Positions 1 through 9,965 of a stretch of DNA of 64,000 bases are shown piece after piece. Within the stretch, counting starts at the first letter, position 1. Every line of letters starts with the position of its first letter. The translations under genes and the position numbers were made by a program. Under the pieces are notes generated by a model that was given only the letters and a program-made list of their open reading frames with translations, was not told the origin of the DNA and made no database searches. Source of the stretch: CBDCYS01 sp965226245 (lineage in GTDB: Bacteria; Acidobacteriota; Terriglobia; Bryobacterales; UBA6623); contig CBDDCL010000015.1 of NCBI GenBank assembly GCA_965226245.1, positions 1,364,001-1,428,000 on the forward strand. The letters are read 5' to 3'.

Positions 1-991
1 TTGTGGTTGGGGGCATGAAGGAGGACTACCCCCGAAACCTCGTCGAGTTGGAAGCTCGATTCTCGACCGAGGAGGCGTGCCGGGAGTACCTGCTGAAGCT
101 GCGCTGGCCGGAGGGGTTCGTGTGCCCGCGCTGTGGGATCCAGTCCTCATGGGCCAGCAAACGCAATCTGCTGCTCTGCGCCGACTGCGGTTACCAGGCC
201 TCGGTGACGGCGGGCACGATTTTCCAGGACACCCGCAAGCCCTTGACGTTGTGGTTCCGGGCGGCTTGGTGGGTGACAACGCAAAAAGGCGGGGCCAGCG
301 CGCTGGAGTTGCAGCGGGTCTTGGGTTTGGGTAGCTATGTAACCGCCTGGACCTGGCTGCACAAGTTCCGCCGCGCCATGGTGCGCCCCGGTCGCAATCG
401 GCTGGTCGGCCGGGTGGAGGTGGACGAAACGTATGTGGGCGGAGTCGAAGAGGGCGTCCGAGGTCGCGAAATGGTTGGCAAAGCGTTAGTTGCGGTTGCT
501 GCCGAGGAGGATGGGCGCGGTATGGGTCGCATCCGGCTCCGTCGGATCGCGGATGCCTCAGCGGCGAGCTTGGAAGCCTTTGTCGAAGAAGCTATCCAAC
601 CTGGCAGCCTCGTGCACACCGACGGCTGGGAAGGCTATGCGGGATTGGAGAACAAAGGATACCGCCATGAAGTCACCGTGCTGCGCGGGAAGCGGCAATC
701 GGCGAGTAAGCTGCTGCCGAGAGTCCATCGTGTCGCCTCTCTGCTAAAGCGCTGGCTGTTGGGGACCCACCAGGGGGCTGTCAGTCACGAGTATTTGGAC
801 TACTACCTGGACGAGTTCACGTTCCGCTTCAACCGGCGGACCTCACGGTCGCGCGGCAAACTTTTCTATCGCCTCCTCCAGCAGGCGGTCGCCGCCGACC
901 CTGCTCCCTATAAGACAATGGTCGAGGCCACCAGGGCCGGCACCCCCACCCCCAAGATGTAGTGGCTACTGGAGTCAACTAAATACCCCAT
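1..991 (+). mobile_element. IS1595-family element, copy 1 (left end outside window)
   Basis: Right part of a 1027 bp element present five times in this window. The right end reads GTGGCTACTGGAGTCAACTA followed by AATACCCCAT, the inverted complement of the left end seen in the complete copies. About 36 bp of the left end lie before base 1. The 8 bases following the element (992-999, CTTGCGTA) should be its target duplication, but the left copy is not visible. It interrupts the sensor kinase fragment that begins at 992. Confidence 0.93.
3..962 (+). CDS. IS1595-family (ISXO2-like) DDE transposase
   Basis: Transposase of 319 residues from the GTG at 3; an ATG at 15 would give 315. An N-terminal zinc-ribbon region is visible (C-P-R-C-G near residue 43 and C-A-D-C-G near 60), as in IS1595 transposases. 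It is followed by the DDE core: first Asp in V-E-V-D-E-T-Y-V-G-G near 140, second in H-T-D-G-W-E-G-Y near 205, and the terminal acidic residue near D-E-F-T-F-R-F-N-R-R. The protein catalyses cut-and-paste movement of its own element with 8 bp target duplication. Four further nearly identical copies lie in the window. Confidence 0.93.
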   Translation: MVGGMKEDYPRNLVELEARFSTEEACREYLLKLRWPEGFVCPRCGIQSSWASKRNLLLCADCGYQASVTAGTIFQDTRKPLTLWFRAAWWVTTQKGGASALELQRVLGLGSYVTAWTWLHKFRRAMVRPGRNRLVGRVEVDETYVGGVEEGVRGREMVGKALVAVAAEEDGRGMGRIRLRRIADASAASLEAFVEEAIQPGSLVHTDGWEGYAGLENKGYRHEVTVLRGKRQSASKLLPRVHRVASLLKRWLLGTHQGAVSHEYLDYYLDEFTFRFNRRTSRSRGKLFYRLLQQAVAADPAPYKTMVEATRAGTPTPKM

Positions 992-1829
992 CTTGCGTAT
1001 TAAAGAGACGAGGGTCGGTGAACGTCTCTTTTTTACAGCGGCAGTAAGGGACATCACTGAGCGCCAGCAGGCGGAGGAGCTTCTACGGAAGAGCGAGGCT
1101 GACCTGCGGCGGAGCAGCGAGAACCTGCGGGCCCTGACTGCCCGCCTCATCACGGCTCAGGAAGAGGAGAGCAAACGTATCTCCCGAGAACTCCACGATG
1201 ACTTCAGCCAGAAGATCGCCGCGCTGGTCATCGGCATCGAGACCATCAAAAAGCAGTTGCCCACCAAGTCCGCCACAACCCTCCCCGAACAGCTCACGGA
1301 ACTGCGGAGGCAGGCGGAGACACTCTCCGATGATGTCCGCCGCATGTCCCACACCCTGCACCCCTCGGTCCTTGATCATCTCGGACTGGTGGTGGCCCTC
1401 GAATCCTATTGCGCGGAGTTCACCCAAAAAACGGGAATTGAGACTAAGTTCACTCACCGGAATGTGCGACGTGCGCTTTCTAAAGACGTGGCTTTGTGCG
1501 TCTATCGAGTGGTGCAGGAAAGCCTTCAGAATGTCAGGAAGCACTCAGATGCGAAACAGGCTCGGGTGTCTGTCACCAAAACCAAGGATCGTGTCCGTCT
1601 TGCTGTCAGCGACGACGGTGTTGGTTTTGACATTGAGCTACAGAGAGGGGAACGAGGGATCGGCTTGACCAGCATGGAAGAGCGAGTGCGGCTGGTGTCT
1701 GGGAGATTCTCTGTCCAGTCTCTCCCCGGGGAGGGCACGCGCGTCAATGTCCGGATTCCTTTGCCCAAGCCGCCTGCCTCCGAAGTTCCAAGCGTGTCTA
1801 GACAAACGGTGATGCTGCCCGCCCGGTAG
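992..1829 (+). pseudogene. PAS-linked sensor histidine kinase, 3' fragment (cassette copy A)
   Basis: An IS1595 copy removes everything upstream. What remains is the tail of a PAS/PAC domain (A-A-V-R-D-I-T-E-R), a linker helix, the HisKA_3 phospho-acceptor box (S-R-E-L-H-D-D-F-S-Q) and a complete HATPase domain with an N-box-like segment (Y-R-V-V-Q-E-S-L-Q-N) and a D-D-G-V-G-F motif. This is the NarX/DegS type, which phosphorylates NarL-type regulators. The copy has the full dimerisation region that cassette copy B lacks. The in-frame TTG at 993 is probably not a real start. The 55 bases after the stop are nearly identical to those after copy B. The left part of the gene may continue beyond the window edge. 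Confidence 0.85.
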
Positions 1830-2140
1830 CTTGATGCTCGACCTTTCTGGCGAATTCGAACCGAACAATGTGTGCTCATGGAAAATGGGCCGGCACGGTG
1901 GCCGGCCCTTGCAAAACCCGTAGTTTTGACGAAAAAAGGGGACAGCCAGCCGATTCTCGCGTCGCACTATTATTGGAAACAATGGGGTTCCACGAGCGAG
2001 AATCGGTGGCAGTCCCCTTTTTTCCGCCCGAACACACTTCTGCCACGGGCTGCTAGAAGCGCGGCGCGTGATTTTACAGTGGAGGGGACTGGTCCCCTTG
2101 CGTAAACCCGGAGAAAATTGGAATCTCTGAAATTCGACGA
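1830..2140. other. Gap between kinase copies A and B
   Basis: No gene seen. It holds a short segment shared with the region after kinase copy B (about 1830-1882 versus 5229-5283), a GC-rich hairpin at 1887-1908 with 8 bp arms GGGCCGGC/GCCGGCCC and a 6-base loop (not followed by a T run), and the long palindrome listed separately. The shared segment supports duplication of the whole kinase cassette. Confidence 0.6.
1931..2024. repeat. REP-like long imperfect palindrome
   Basis: Arms at 1931-1960 and 1996-2024 are inverted copies differing at about two positions. The left arm begins GAAAAAAGGGGACAGCC and the right arm ends in GTCCCCTTTTTTC. The loop carries TTGGAAACAATGGGGTTCC. This type of GGGGACAG/CTGTCCCC palindrome resembles REP elements moved by Y1 (RAYT) transposases, a family comparison from memory. 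The loop sequence recurs inverted at about 10988-11014. No RAYT gene is in the window. Confidence 0.6.
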
Positions 2141-3352
2141 ATGGAGATAGTCATGGTCACTGCTTCTATCGTGCTCCGGGGGTTAACGGTCCTTTGGGCC
2201 ATCGTTTTGCTTTGGCGTCTTCGCGAATGGCGGGTCTGGTTTTGGGGAGCCATATCGCTACTTGTCGCGACAATGCTGATGAGCGCCCTGCACATCTCAA
2301 GCGTTACGGCGTGGCTTCTCTCACCCCCGGCCGAGGCGATACCTGCAGTCTTGATGATCTCCATTACGCGCTTAGTCGTCGTCGTTGTGGCAGAGCGAGC
2401 CTTGGCAGGACGCGCGCGAGCCGCGACAAAACTAGAAGCAAATCAGAATCTCCACCGCCACCTGGTTGAAGACAGCTTGGGGCTGATGTGCGTACACGAC
2501 CTGAATGGTGTCATGCAGTCGATCAATCCATCCGCGGCCCAAGCGCTTGGCTATCGTCCCGAAGATGGCATTGGCCGCAACATGAGGGAATTCCTGGCTC
2601 CTTCGGCAAGACATGAGGTTGACAGCTACCTGGACCGCATTCGCCGGAACCGAACCGCTAGCGGTTTGATACGTCTGGTCGCAAGAGATGGAGGGGAGCG
2701 CATATGGTCATACCGTAACGTGCTATACGAGGAGCCGGGGGCGCCACCCCGCGTGTTTGGTCACGCTCAGGACATCACCGAGCGCAAGCGAGCCGAGAAG
2801 GCGCTGCGGAAAAGCGAACAAAGGTTTGATCTGGCGGCCAGGGGAGCGAACGATGGCATTTGGGACTTGAATGTCATCACCGGGAAGAATTACTGGTCGC
2901 CGCGCTTGTATGAGTTGCTGGGGTACGAAGATGAAGAAATCGGGGCCAGTTTGGATGCATTCCGATCGCACCTGCATCCAGATGACTCCGCCTATGCGAT
3001 CGAGGCGTTACGCGTGCATCTTGAGGATCGCGTGCCCTACGACATCGAGTACCGGCTGCGCACGAAATCGGGGGAATACCGCTGGTTCCGAGCCCGAGGC
3101 CAGGCGGTTTGGGACGAAACGGGGACCGCGGTCCGCATGGCCGGCTCGATCCAAGACATCAGCGATCGCAAGCAAGCCGAACGGGCACTAGCGGCGGAGC
3201 GCGATTTGCTGCGCACTGTGATCGACCATCTGCCAGATCTCGTTTACGTGAAGGACTCGGGAGGCCGCTTTACGGTCGTCAACGCGGCTTACGCCAAGTC
3301 CGTCGGCAGCATCGCTCCTGACACAATCGTTGGGAAAGAGGATTTGGACTTA

Positions 3353-4379
3353 ATGGGGTATTTAGTTGACTCCAGTAGCCACTACATCTTGGGGGTGGGG
3401 GTGCCGGCCCTGGTGGCCTCGACCATTGTCTTATAGGGAGCAGGGTCGGCGGCGACCGCCTGCTGGAGGAGGCGATAGAAAAGTTTGCCGCGCGACCGTG
3501 AGGTCCGCCGGTTGAAGCGGAACGTGAACTCGTCCAGGTAGTAGTCCAAATACTCGTGACTGACAGCCCCCTGGTGGGTCCCCAACAGCCAGCGCTTTAG
3601 CAGAGAGGCGACACGATGGACTCTCGGCAGCAGCTTACTCGCCGATTGCCGCTTCCCGCGCAGCACGGTGACTTCATGGCGGTATCCTTTGTTCTCCAAT
3701 CCCGCATAGCCTTCCCAGCCGTCGGTGTGCACGAGGCTGCCAGGTTGGATAGCTTCTTCGACAAAGGCTTCCAAGCTCGCCGCTGAGGCATCCGCGATCC
3801 GACGGAGCCGGATGCGACCCATACCGCGCCCATCCTCCTCGGCAGCAACCGCAACTAACGCTTTGCCAACCATTTCGCGACCTCGGACGCCCTCTTCGAC
3901 TCCGCCCACATACGTTTCGTCCACCTCCACCCGGCCGACCAGCCGATTGCGACCGGGGCGCACCATGGCGCGGCGGAACTTGTGCAGCCAGGTCCAGGCG
4001 GTTACATAGCTACCCAAACCCAAGACCCGCTGCAACTCCAGCGCGCTGGCCCCGCCTTTTTGCGTTGTCACCCACCAAGCCGCCCGGAACCACAACGTCA
4101 AGGGCTTGCGGGTGTCCTGGAAAATCGTGCCCGCCGTCACCGAGGCCTGGTAACCGCAGTCGGCGCAGAGCAGCAGATTGCGTTTGCTGGCCCATGAGGA
4201 CTGGATCCCACAGCGCGGGCACACGAACCCCTCCGGCCAGCGCAGCTTCAGCAGGTACTCCCGGCACGCCTCCTCGGTCGAGAATCGAGCTTCCAACTCG
4301 ACGAGGTTTCGGGGGTAGTCCTCCTTCATGCCCCCAACCACAACATATTGTGGCTACTGGAGTCAACTAAATACCCCAT
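3353..4379 (-). mobile_element. IS1595-family element, copy 2
   Basis: Complete 1027 bp element with inverted ends ATGGGGTATTTAGTTGACTC / complement, flanked by a perfect 8 bp duplication TGGACTTA (3345-3352 and 4380-4387). It lies in the third PAS domain of sensor kinase copy B. Confidence 0.97.
3382..4341 (-). CDS. IS1595-family transposase, copy 2
   Basis: Identical in translation to the transposase at 3-962: 319 residues with zinc-ribbon N-terminus and DDE core intact. It is transcribed opposite to the kinase it interrupts. It appears functional. Confidence 0.95.
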   Translation of the reverse strand: MVGGMKEDYPRNLVELEARFSTEEACREYLLKLRWPEGFVCPRCGIQSSWASKRNLLLCADCGYQASVTAGTIFQDTRKPLTLWFRAAWWVTTQKGGASALELQRVLGLGSYVTAWTWLHKFRRAMVRPGRNRLVGRVEVDETYVGGVEEGVRGREMVGKALVAVAAEEDGRGMGRIRLRRIADASAASLEAFVEEAIQPGSLVHTDGWEGYAGLENKGYRHEVTVLRGKRQSASKLLPRVHRVASLLKRWLLGTHQGAVSHEYLDYYLDEFTFRFNRRTSRSRGKLFYRLLQQAVAADPAPYKTMVEATRAGTPTPKM

Positions 4380-5203
4380 TGGACTTATTCCCCAAGGATC
4401 GGGCGGAGCGCTACCAGATCGAGGATCAGGCCGTCATGCAGTCGGGCCGGCCTATTGTTGATCGGGAATGGTCTATCAGCGACAAACCCGGGAATCGAAA
4501 GTGGTTTCTAACCACCAAGGTTCCTCTTCACGGCAGGGGCGAACAGGTTGCGGGCCTGGTGGCCATCAGCCGCGACATCAGCGCGCCCAAGGAAGCGGAG
4601 CAGAAGCTTCGGGCAGCGCATGATGAATTGGAGTGGCGGGTCCAAGAGCGAACCAAGGAGCTGGAAGACGCGAACGCAGCGCTACAGGCGGGGATTGAAG
4701 AGCGCAAGCGGGCGGGGGAGCTTCTGCGGAAGAGCGAGGCTGACCTGCGGCGAAGCAGCGAGAAGCTCCGAGCCCTGACTGCCCGCCTCATCACCGCTCA
4801 GGAAGAGCAGAGCAAACGTATCTCCCGAGAACTCCACGATGACTTCAACCAGAACATTGCCGCGCTGGCTAAGTTCTCTCACCGGAATATACGACGCGGA
4901 CTTTCTAAAGATGTGGCGTTGTGCGTCTACCGAGTGGTGCAGGAAAGCCTTCAGAATGTCAGAAAGCACTCGGATGCGAAACAGGCTGAGGTATCTGTCA
5001 CCGAAACCAAGGGTCGTGTCTGTCTTGCTGTCAGCGACGACGGTGTTGGTTTTGACACTGAGCTACAGAGCGGGGAACGAGGGATCGGCTTGAGCAACAT
5101 TGAAGAGCGAGTGCGGCTGGTGTCTGGGAGCTTCTCTGTCCAGTCTCGCCCCGGGGAGGGCACGCGCGTCGATGTCCGTATTCCTTTGCCCAAGCGTGTC
5201 TGA

Positions 5204-5410
5204 GCAAACGGTGATGGCGCCCGCCCGGTAGCTTGATGCTCGGCCTTTCTGGCGAATTCGAACCGAACAATGTGTGCTCATGGAGCTGCCAAGATGTGCG
5301 TGCAGGATGACCATGAAGCGCCTTGGCCGGCTTTGCCGAGAACGGTTCGCGTTGGCGGCTTGATTTCCCCGCTCGATAAGCCTTAGCGCGCGCCCTGAAG
5401 AGAGAGTGAT
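5204..5410. pseudogene. 5' stub of a NarL-type response regulator gene after kinase copy B
   Basis: Bases 5291-5320 match the start region of the regulator gene at 9091-9120 (AAGATGTGCG, then GGATGACC, then TGAAGCG). An ATG at 5307 corresponds to the regulator start at 9107. Similarity stops within about five codons, so only the beginning of the regulator remains. This indicates that copy B once had the kinase-regulator order, and that the regulator body was lost when the TonB receptor region was joined here. Confidence 0.55.
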
Positions 5411-8400
5411 ATGACCGGTACCGGCAAGCTCATGTGGCGCGTGTGGATTTGGCGTCTTTTACTAGGTTTTGCGTGTGTCCCGCTTACGTTCGGGCAAGTC
5501 CACATCTCAGCGGGCGACATTACAGGGACCGTGCTCGATGAAACGGGAGCGGCGATCCCCGGCGTCACCATAGTGGTGTTTGACTCTGATCGGGGTATCC
5601 GTCGCCGGACACAAGGTGACGGAGCCGGAAGGTTTCACGTACCCACACTTCCCCCCGGTTTGTATACGGTTCAGTTTGAAACTTCCTCCTTTTCGACAAG
5701 AAGACTGGAAAACGTCGAGGTTCGCGTCGGCGACACGGTCATTCTGCGGCCCGAACTGACAGTGGCGCCGGCGGAATTCGTGTTGCTTGTGGAGGGAGAG
5801 ATGGGAAATGCGGTGGAAACGGAGCGCACCCAGCAAGCGGACCTGATCGATTCCGTGCGCATTCGCAACCTCCCTATCAACCGCCGAGACTATCTCGGTC
5901 TAGCATTGCTCTCCCCCGGTGTGGTCGAAAGCAACAACCTGGTGGATGACACCGACTATCGGGTACCTCAGACACCACAATCCGGCCTCAGCATCGGCGG
6001 TAACAACGGACGCGGAAACGCCTTTACGATCGACGGTGTGACAAACTATTACAACTCCGGCGGAGTCCGGCCGTCGGTGAGTCAAGAAGCGGTGCGAGAG
6101 TTTCAAATCAATCGCAACAGCTTCTCAGCCGAACTCGGTGGAGCCGTCGGGGGCGCGATCAACATTGTGACGAGATCGGGCAGCAACGACGTCCAGGGAA
6201 ACTTCTTCGGGTTTCTGCGGCATCGAGACATCCAAGCCCGCAACTTCTTCGATCCGGACAAATCCGCCTTTACGCGGGGGCAGTACGGCGCCACGGTCGG
6301 CGGGCCGTTAGTCCACGATCAGACTCACTTCTTCCTGGCATTTGAACGCCTGGACCGGCACGAGAGTGCGTTCGTGCCCATCCTGCAGGACCGCAGCATC
6401 TTCGGACGTTTGCCCTCCTCGCAACAGCAGCTTGTGGATTTCTTCGATGCAAGCGGATCACCGCAATTGGGCGCTCTTGCAGCCGCCATGCGGCAAGCAC
6501 TCACAACCACCAATTTCCCGGGGACCCTAGCGCTGTTTGACCAAAATAGCGGTACGTTTCCTCTCTCGGAAGACCGCACGCAGTTTCTCATTCGACTGGA
6601 CCATCGGTTCAGCGAGGGGCACACCTTGTTTGTCCGTGGAAATCTCACCGATGGGTTCAACGAAAATGCCCAGTTCGGAGCGCTAGTCGGCTTCAATCGC
6701 AGCCGTAATCTAGATCTCTTTGACGGAACTTGGATGCTGAGTGACACACATCTTCTCGGCCAGAGCTGGGTCAGTGAAACCCGTGCCGCTTTCGGGTATA
6801 ACCGGTTTGGAGTGTTCCCGATCGATTCCTTTGGCCCAGCGATCGAGATCACCGGCTTTGGATCGTTCGGCAGGGATCTGCTGTTGCCTTCTGAAGTCAT
6901 CGAACGCCAGTGGCAGCTTCAGCAAAACTTCACGCATTTCTCTGGTAAACATGTCGTGAAGTTTGGAGCCGACTTGAATCCGGTTCGGGACACCGCCCGA
7001 AACGAGGTGTTTTTCGGCGGCCGTTTCAGCTTCGGAGAAGCCGTTCCGCTAGCGGCCATTCTCAACAGCGCTGCCGGCGACCCCGATTTTGCAAGCGGGC
7101 TGATGTCCACCCTGTCCAACATTGGACAGCCGCGTCTGGCCATGAATGTTCTGCAACCCATCAGCGCTTTGCAAGCGTTCAACCTCGGTCTGCCGACCTT
7201 TTATCAGCAGGGGTTTGGCGATCCCAATTGGCGCGGTAAGTTTCATCGCTACAGTTTTTTCGTACAAGAGAGCTTTCGCGCTCATCCCCGTCTGACTCTA
7301 AATCTTGGTGCCCGCTACGAACTGGAGTTGAAAAATAAGGGATTTCCGCTTGACCGTAACAATCTCGGGCCGCGGTTCGGCTTCTCATGGGCGGCGACAG
7401 ATGACCGAAAAACCGTGGTTCGAGGTGGATATGGTCTTTTCTACTCGCAGATCAATGGTCAGATCGTCAGCGTTTCGGACGTCCTGGGCAGCAATCAGAT
7501 CCAACAGGTGTTCGTCCCTCTGTCCGGACTTCCGGGGTTCGCAAATCCCCTAACCGGCCGGCCGCTATCGTCGGCCGACATTCTTCCAGACCTTGACGGC
7601 CCAAGAAGTTATCGGCCGCCGCGGCATTACCCCTGATGATCTCGCTCAATTCGGCGTTCAGGTTGTGCCGGATCTGCCCTTTCGCGTTGTCACGCGTGTG
7701 GAGCCGGACTACGTGAATCCCTACGCACAACAGGCGAGTTTCGAGGTTGAACGCGCCGTGGGGAACCTGACCGTTTCGGCTGCTTACAATTTTAATCGGG
7801 CACTCCACCTTCCCCGGTCTCGAGACCACAACTTGTTTTTGGCGGGCGAAACGGAGACGGGACTGCCGCAATTCGGATTCGTCAATCCCTTGCTCCTGCA
7901 AGACAATGTTTACGAGGCTGCGGCAAACTCTTTTTATCACGCGCTCATTCTGCAAACTAGAAGGAGGTTTGGAAGGCATTACTCCTTCAACGCCCATTAC
8001 ACCTGGAGCAAAGCCATTGACGAAGTGACCGACTTTAACACGGATTTTCAGCCGCACAATCAGCTGGATGCGAGAGCAGGGCGCGCCTTGTCCCCTTTTC
8101 ACCAAGCACACCGCTTCGTTGTCAGTGCTGTCATAGAATCGCCCTGGGCCGCCGGCCGCCGGGAGAAACTTCGAGACAAGTTGTTGGGTGACTTCATGGT
8201 TTCGCCGGTAGTCATTGCCAGCTCGTCACGACCCTTCAACGTCCTCGCCGGTTTCGACAACCTGAACGACCGTCACAGCACTACGCATCGACCTCATGGG
8301 GCAGGCCGGAACATTGGAATCGGTCCGAGTTTTGCGACGTTCGACCTGCGAATCTCTCGAAAGTTTCCGTGGGGGAGTGAGCGCAAACGTAGCGTCGAAT

Positions 8401-8591
8401 TCATCGCCGAAGTGTTCAACCTGATGAACCACACGAATTTTCGGAGTCTGAATAACGTCGTCGGCGACCTGGGAGTCGACGACCTTCCCAAGCCGCTGGT
8501 GGGGCGGAGCGGCAATCCCACGGAACCGTTGTCATTCAGTTCCGCCTTCAATCCTCGGCAGTTTCAATTCGGGCTCAAGATCCATTACTGA
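5411..8591 (+). pseudogene. Oar-like TonB-dependent outer-membrane receptor, frameshifted
   Basis: The predicted full product is about 1059 residues. It has a signal peptide (W-R-L-L-L-G-F-A-C-V...F-G-Q), a carboxypeptidase-regulatory/CnaB-like domain (I-T-G-T-V-L-D-E-T-G-A-A-I-P-G-V), a plug domain (I-G-G-N-N-G-R-G-N-A-F-T-I-D-G-V; G-G-A-I-N-I-V-T-R-S-G-S-N) and a long beta-barrel ending in Q-F-Q-F-G-L-K-I-H-Y with the terminal aromatic residue expected of outer-membrane proteins. The frame changes near 7591: the first part runs to a stop at 7636, and the second frame is open from there to 8591. One extra base in the CC at 7591-7592 explains it. Such receptors are abundant in Acidobacteriota and import oligosaccharides or peptides. 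The frameshift lies about two-thirds along, so the barrel would be incomplete. Confidence 0.9.
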
Positions 8592-9106
8592 CCCAACTTG
8601 AAGATCCCTGTTGGCCACACAACCGTAGTTCCAGCGAAGGCAGGCATCCGTTCCGAAACCCGGCGGGGTAACTTCCTCAGGAACTACCTCTCAGTTTGTG
8701 GTGGCCTCGACGGGAACGAGTTGAAACCCGAGGGTGCGAGCTCGGGCTCGGGGCTTGCTCTCGACGCGGCGGCTGTAACGAGCTTGCTGGCGGGCAAAGA
8801 TACTCTCATCGCAAGAGGCCAAGCGCTTTGGGACGAAACGGGAACTGCGGTCCGCATGGCCGGCTCGAACCAAGACATCAGCTTTGTACGTTCCATGGGA
8901 CAGGCTCCTAGGGAGGACTACTGTAGAAGCCAATGCAATTGATGTTCCGCCCGTAGCACGAGAAGGGCTTCCTCAAGCGTGCCCGCTGCCAAGTCTCCAC
9001 ATCCAAACACCTCGAACTGCCCTTACACTTATCCGAGAGGAGCCCGGAAACCAGGGGTTTACCTAGGTCACATTCGTTCGCTGGGATGCTAAGATGTGCG
9101 GGTAGG
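8592..9106. other. Gap with sensor-kinase debris before regulator
   Basis: About 500 bases without an intact gene. The only recognisable content is the PAS-domain relic at 8811-8883 (listed separately) and the leader just before the regulator start, which is shared with 5291-5306. Confidence 0.6.
8811..8883 (+). pseudogene. PAS/PAC-domain relic of the sensor kinase (cassette copy C)
   Basis: These ~70 bases match 3088-3165 of kinase copy B with few changes and translate to A-R-G-Q-A-L-W-D-E-T-G-T-A-V-R-M-A-G, followed by N-Q-D-I-S, the end of a PAC motif. No other part of the kinase is present nearby. Together with the regulator at 9107 it marks a third, mostly deleted kinase-regulator cassette. 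Confidence 0.75.
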
Positions 9107-9741
9107 ATGACCGTGAAGCGCCCCCGCGTACTGTTGGCTGACGACCACACTCTCCTTTTGGAGGCGTTCCGGAATCTATTGGAACCCGAATTCGAAATCG
9201 TTGGCGCAGTCGAGGACGGACGTGCTCTTCTGTCGGCCGCCGCGAAGTTGAACCCGATATCATCCTGCTGGACATCTCGATGCCGCTTCTCAACGGCCTC
9301 GAGGCCGCCCGCTGGCTCAGGAAACAGAGACCGCACATCAAGGTGATCTTTCTGACCATGCACGCGGACCCGACCTACGTCACTGAGGCCCTGCGTGAGG
9401 GAGCCAGCGGCTACCTCCTTAAACGCTCGGCCGCCTCCGAACTGGTCACGGCGATCCGAGAAGTGCTTGAGGGCCGGGTCTATGTAACGCCACTAGTGAC
9501 CAAGGGCATGGTGGAATCGCTATTGGAGGGCCCGCCCAAGCCCAAGGCCCTGACGCCGCGCCAACGGGAAGTGCTGCAGTTAACGGCGGAGGGGCACGCC
9601 GTGAAGAGCATCGCTAGCATTTTGAATATATCCTCCAGAACCGTGGAATTCCACCAGGCCCGGATCAAGAAAGCCCTGGGAGCTTTTAGCACCGCTGAGT
9701 TGACTCAGTATGCCATCAAACATGGCATCATCTCGGCCTAA
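9107..9741 (+). pseudogene. NarL/FixJ-type response regulator, frameshifted
   Basis: Predicted product of 211 residues. The receiver domain starts R-V-L-L-A-D-D-H and continues through the phospho-acceptor region L-L-D-I-S-M-P to the K of Y-L-L-K-R. It is followed by a LuxR-type helix-turn-helix (L-T-P-R-Q-R-E-V-L-Q-L and S-S-R-T-V-E-F-H). One base is missing near 9253: the first frame reads ...A-A-K-L-N-P, and the second resumes D-I-I-L-L-D-I-S. Partner of the HisKA_3 kinases nearby. The frameshift falls just before the phospho-acceptor Asp, so the uncorrected gene gives no active regulator. A second, shorter product could start at 9280 but would lack the acidic pocket. Confidence 0.87.
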
Positions 9742-9750
9742 AAGCCTGCC

Positions 9751-9932
9751 TCTAGCTCCCTCCCCTTTTGTGCCGCAAGTTCCTTGCGGGTTACGTGAAT
9801 CCACGTACGATTGCTTGCCGGACACCCTGGATACCGCGGTGATACCGTAGATTGTTTCGTTAGTACTAGTATTATCCTCAGTTCCCAAGGGTCACCTCCT
9901 GGTGACATACTCCTGGTGACATGACATGACAT
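9751..9932. repeat. Intergenic hairpin repeat, copy 1
   Basis: A ~170-180 base segment matching 11091-11255 at roughly 80-85% by eye. Shared landmarks are TTGTGCCGCAAGTTCCTTGC (a CCGCAAG/CTTGCGG hairpin), GTGAATCCACGTA (a second hairpin), TAGATTGTTTCGTTAGTACT followed by AGTAT, and CAGTTCCCAAGGGTCACCT. Copy 1 ends about 34 bases upstream of the start at 9966. Small frames on the other strand shift relative to each other between copies, so the repeat is not coding. Confidence 0.7.
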
Positions 9933-9965
9933 ACTACTGTCGAAGTTGCAAACAAGGAGTGACGC

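Larger units (their letters stand above)
2141..5203 (+). pseudogene. Membrane PAS-PAS-PAS sensor histidine kinase (copy B), IS-interrupted and internally deleted
   Basis: Removing the IS1595 copy (3353-4379) and one 8 bp duplication rejoins ...K-E-D-L-D-L to F-P-K-D-R-A-E-R in frame, giving about 675 residues. Order: two or three N-terminal membrane helices (residues ~5-85), three PAS/PAC domains (~105-220, 225-345, 355-480; ends like H-A-Q-D-I-T-E-R and S-I-Q-D-I-S-D-R), a coiled linker, the H-box S-R-E-L-H-D-D-F-N-Q, and a HATPase domain with D-D-G-V-G-F. Compared with copy A, 72 codons (216 bp) are missing in frame between the H-box and the ATPase domain, removing most of the dimerisation region. 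The protein was therefore probably inactive or altered even before the IS arrived. It likely sensed a cytoplasmic signal and signalled to a NarL-type regulator whose 5' stub lies at about 5291. Confidence 0.88.
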
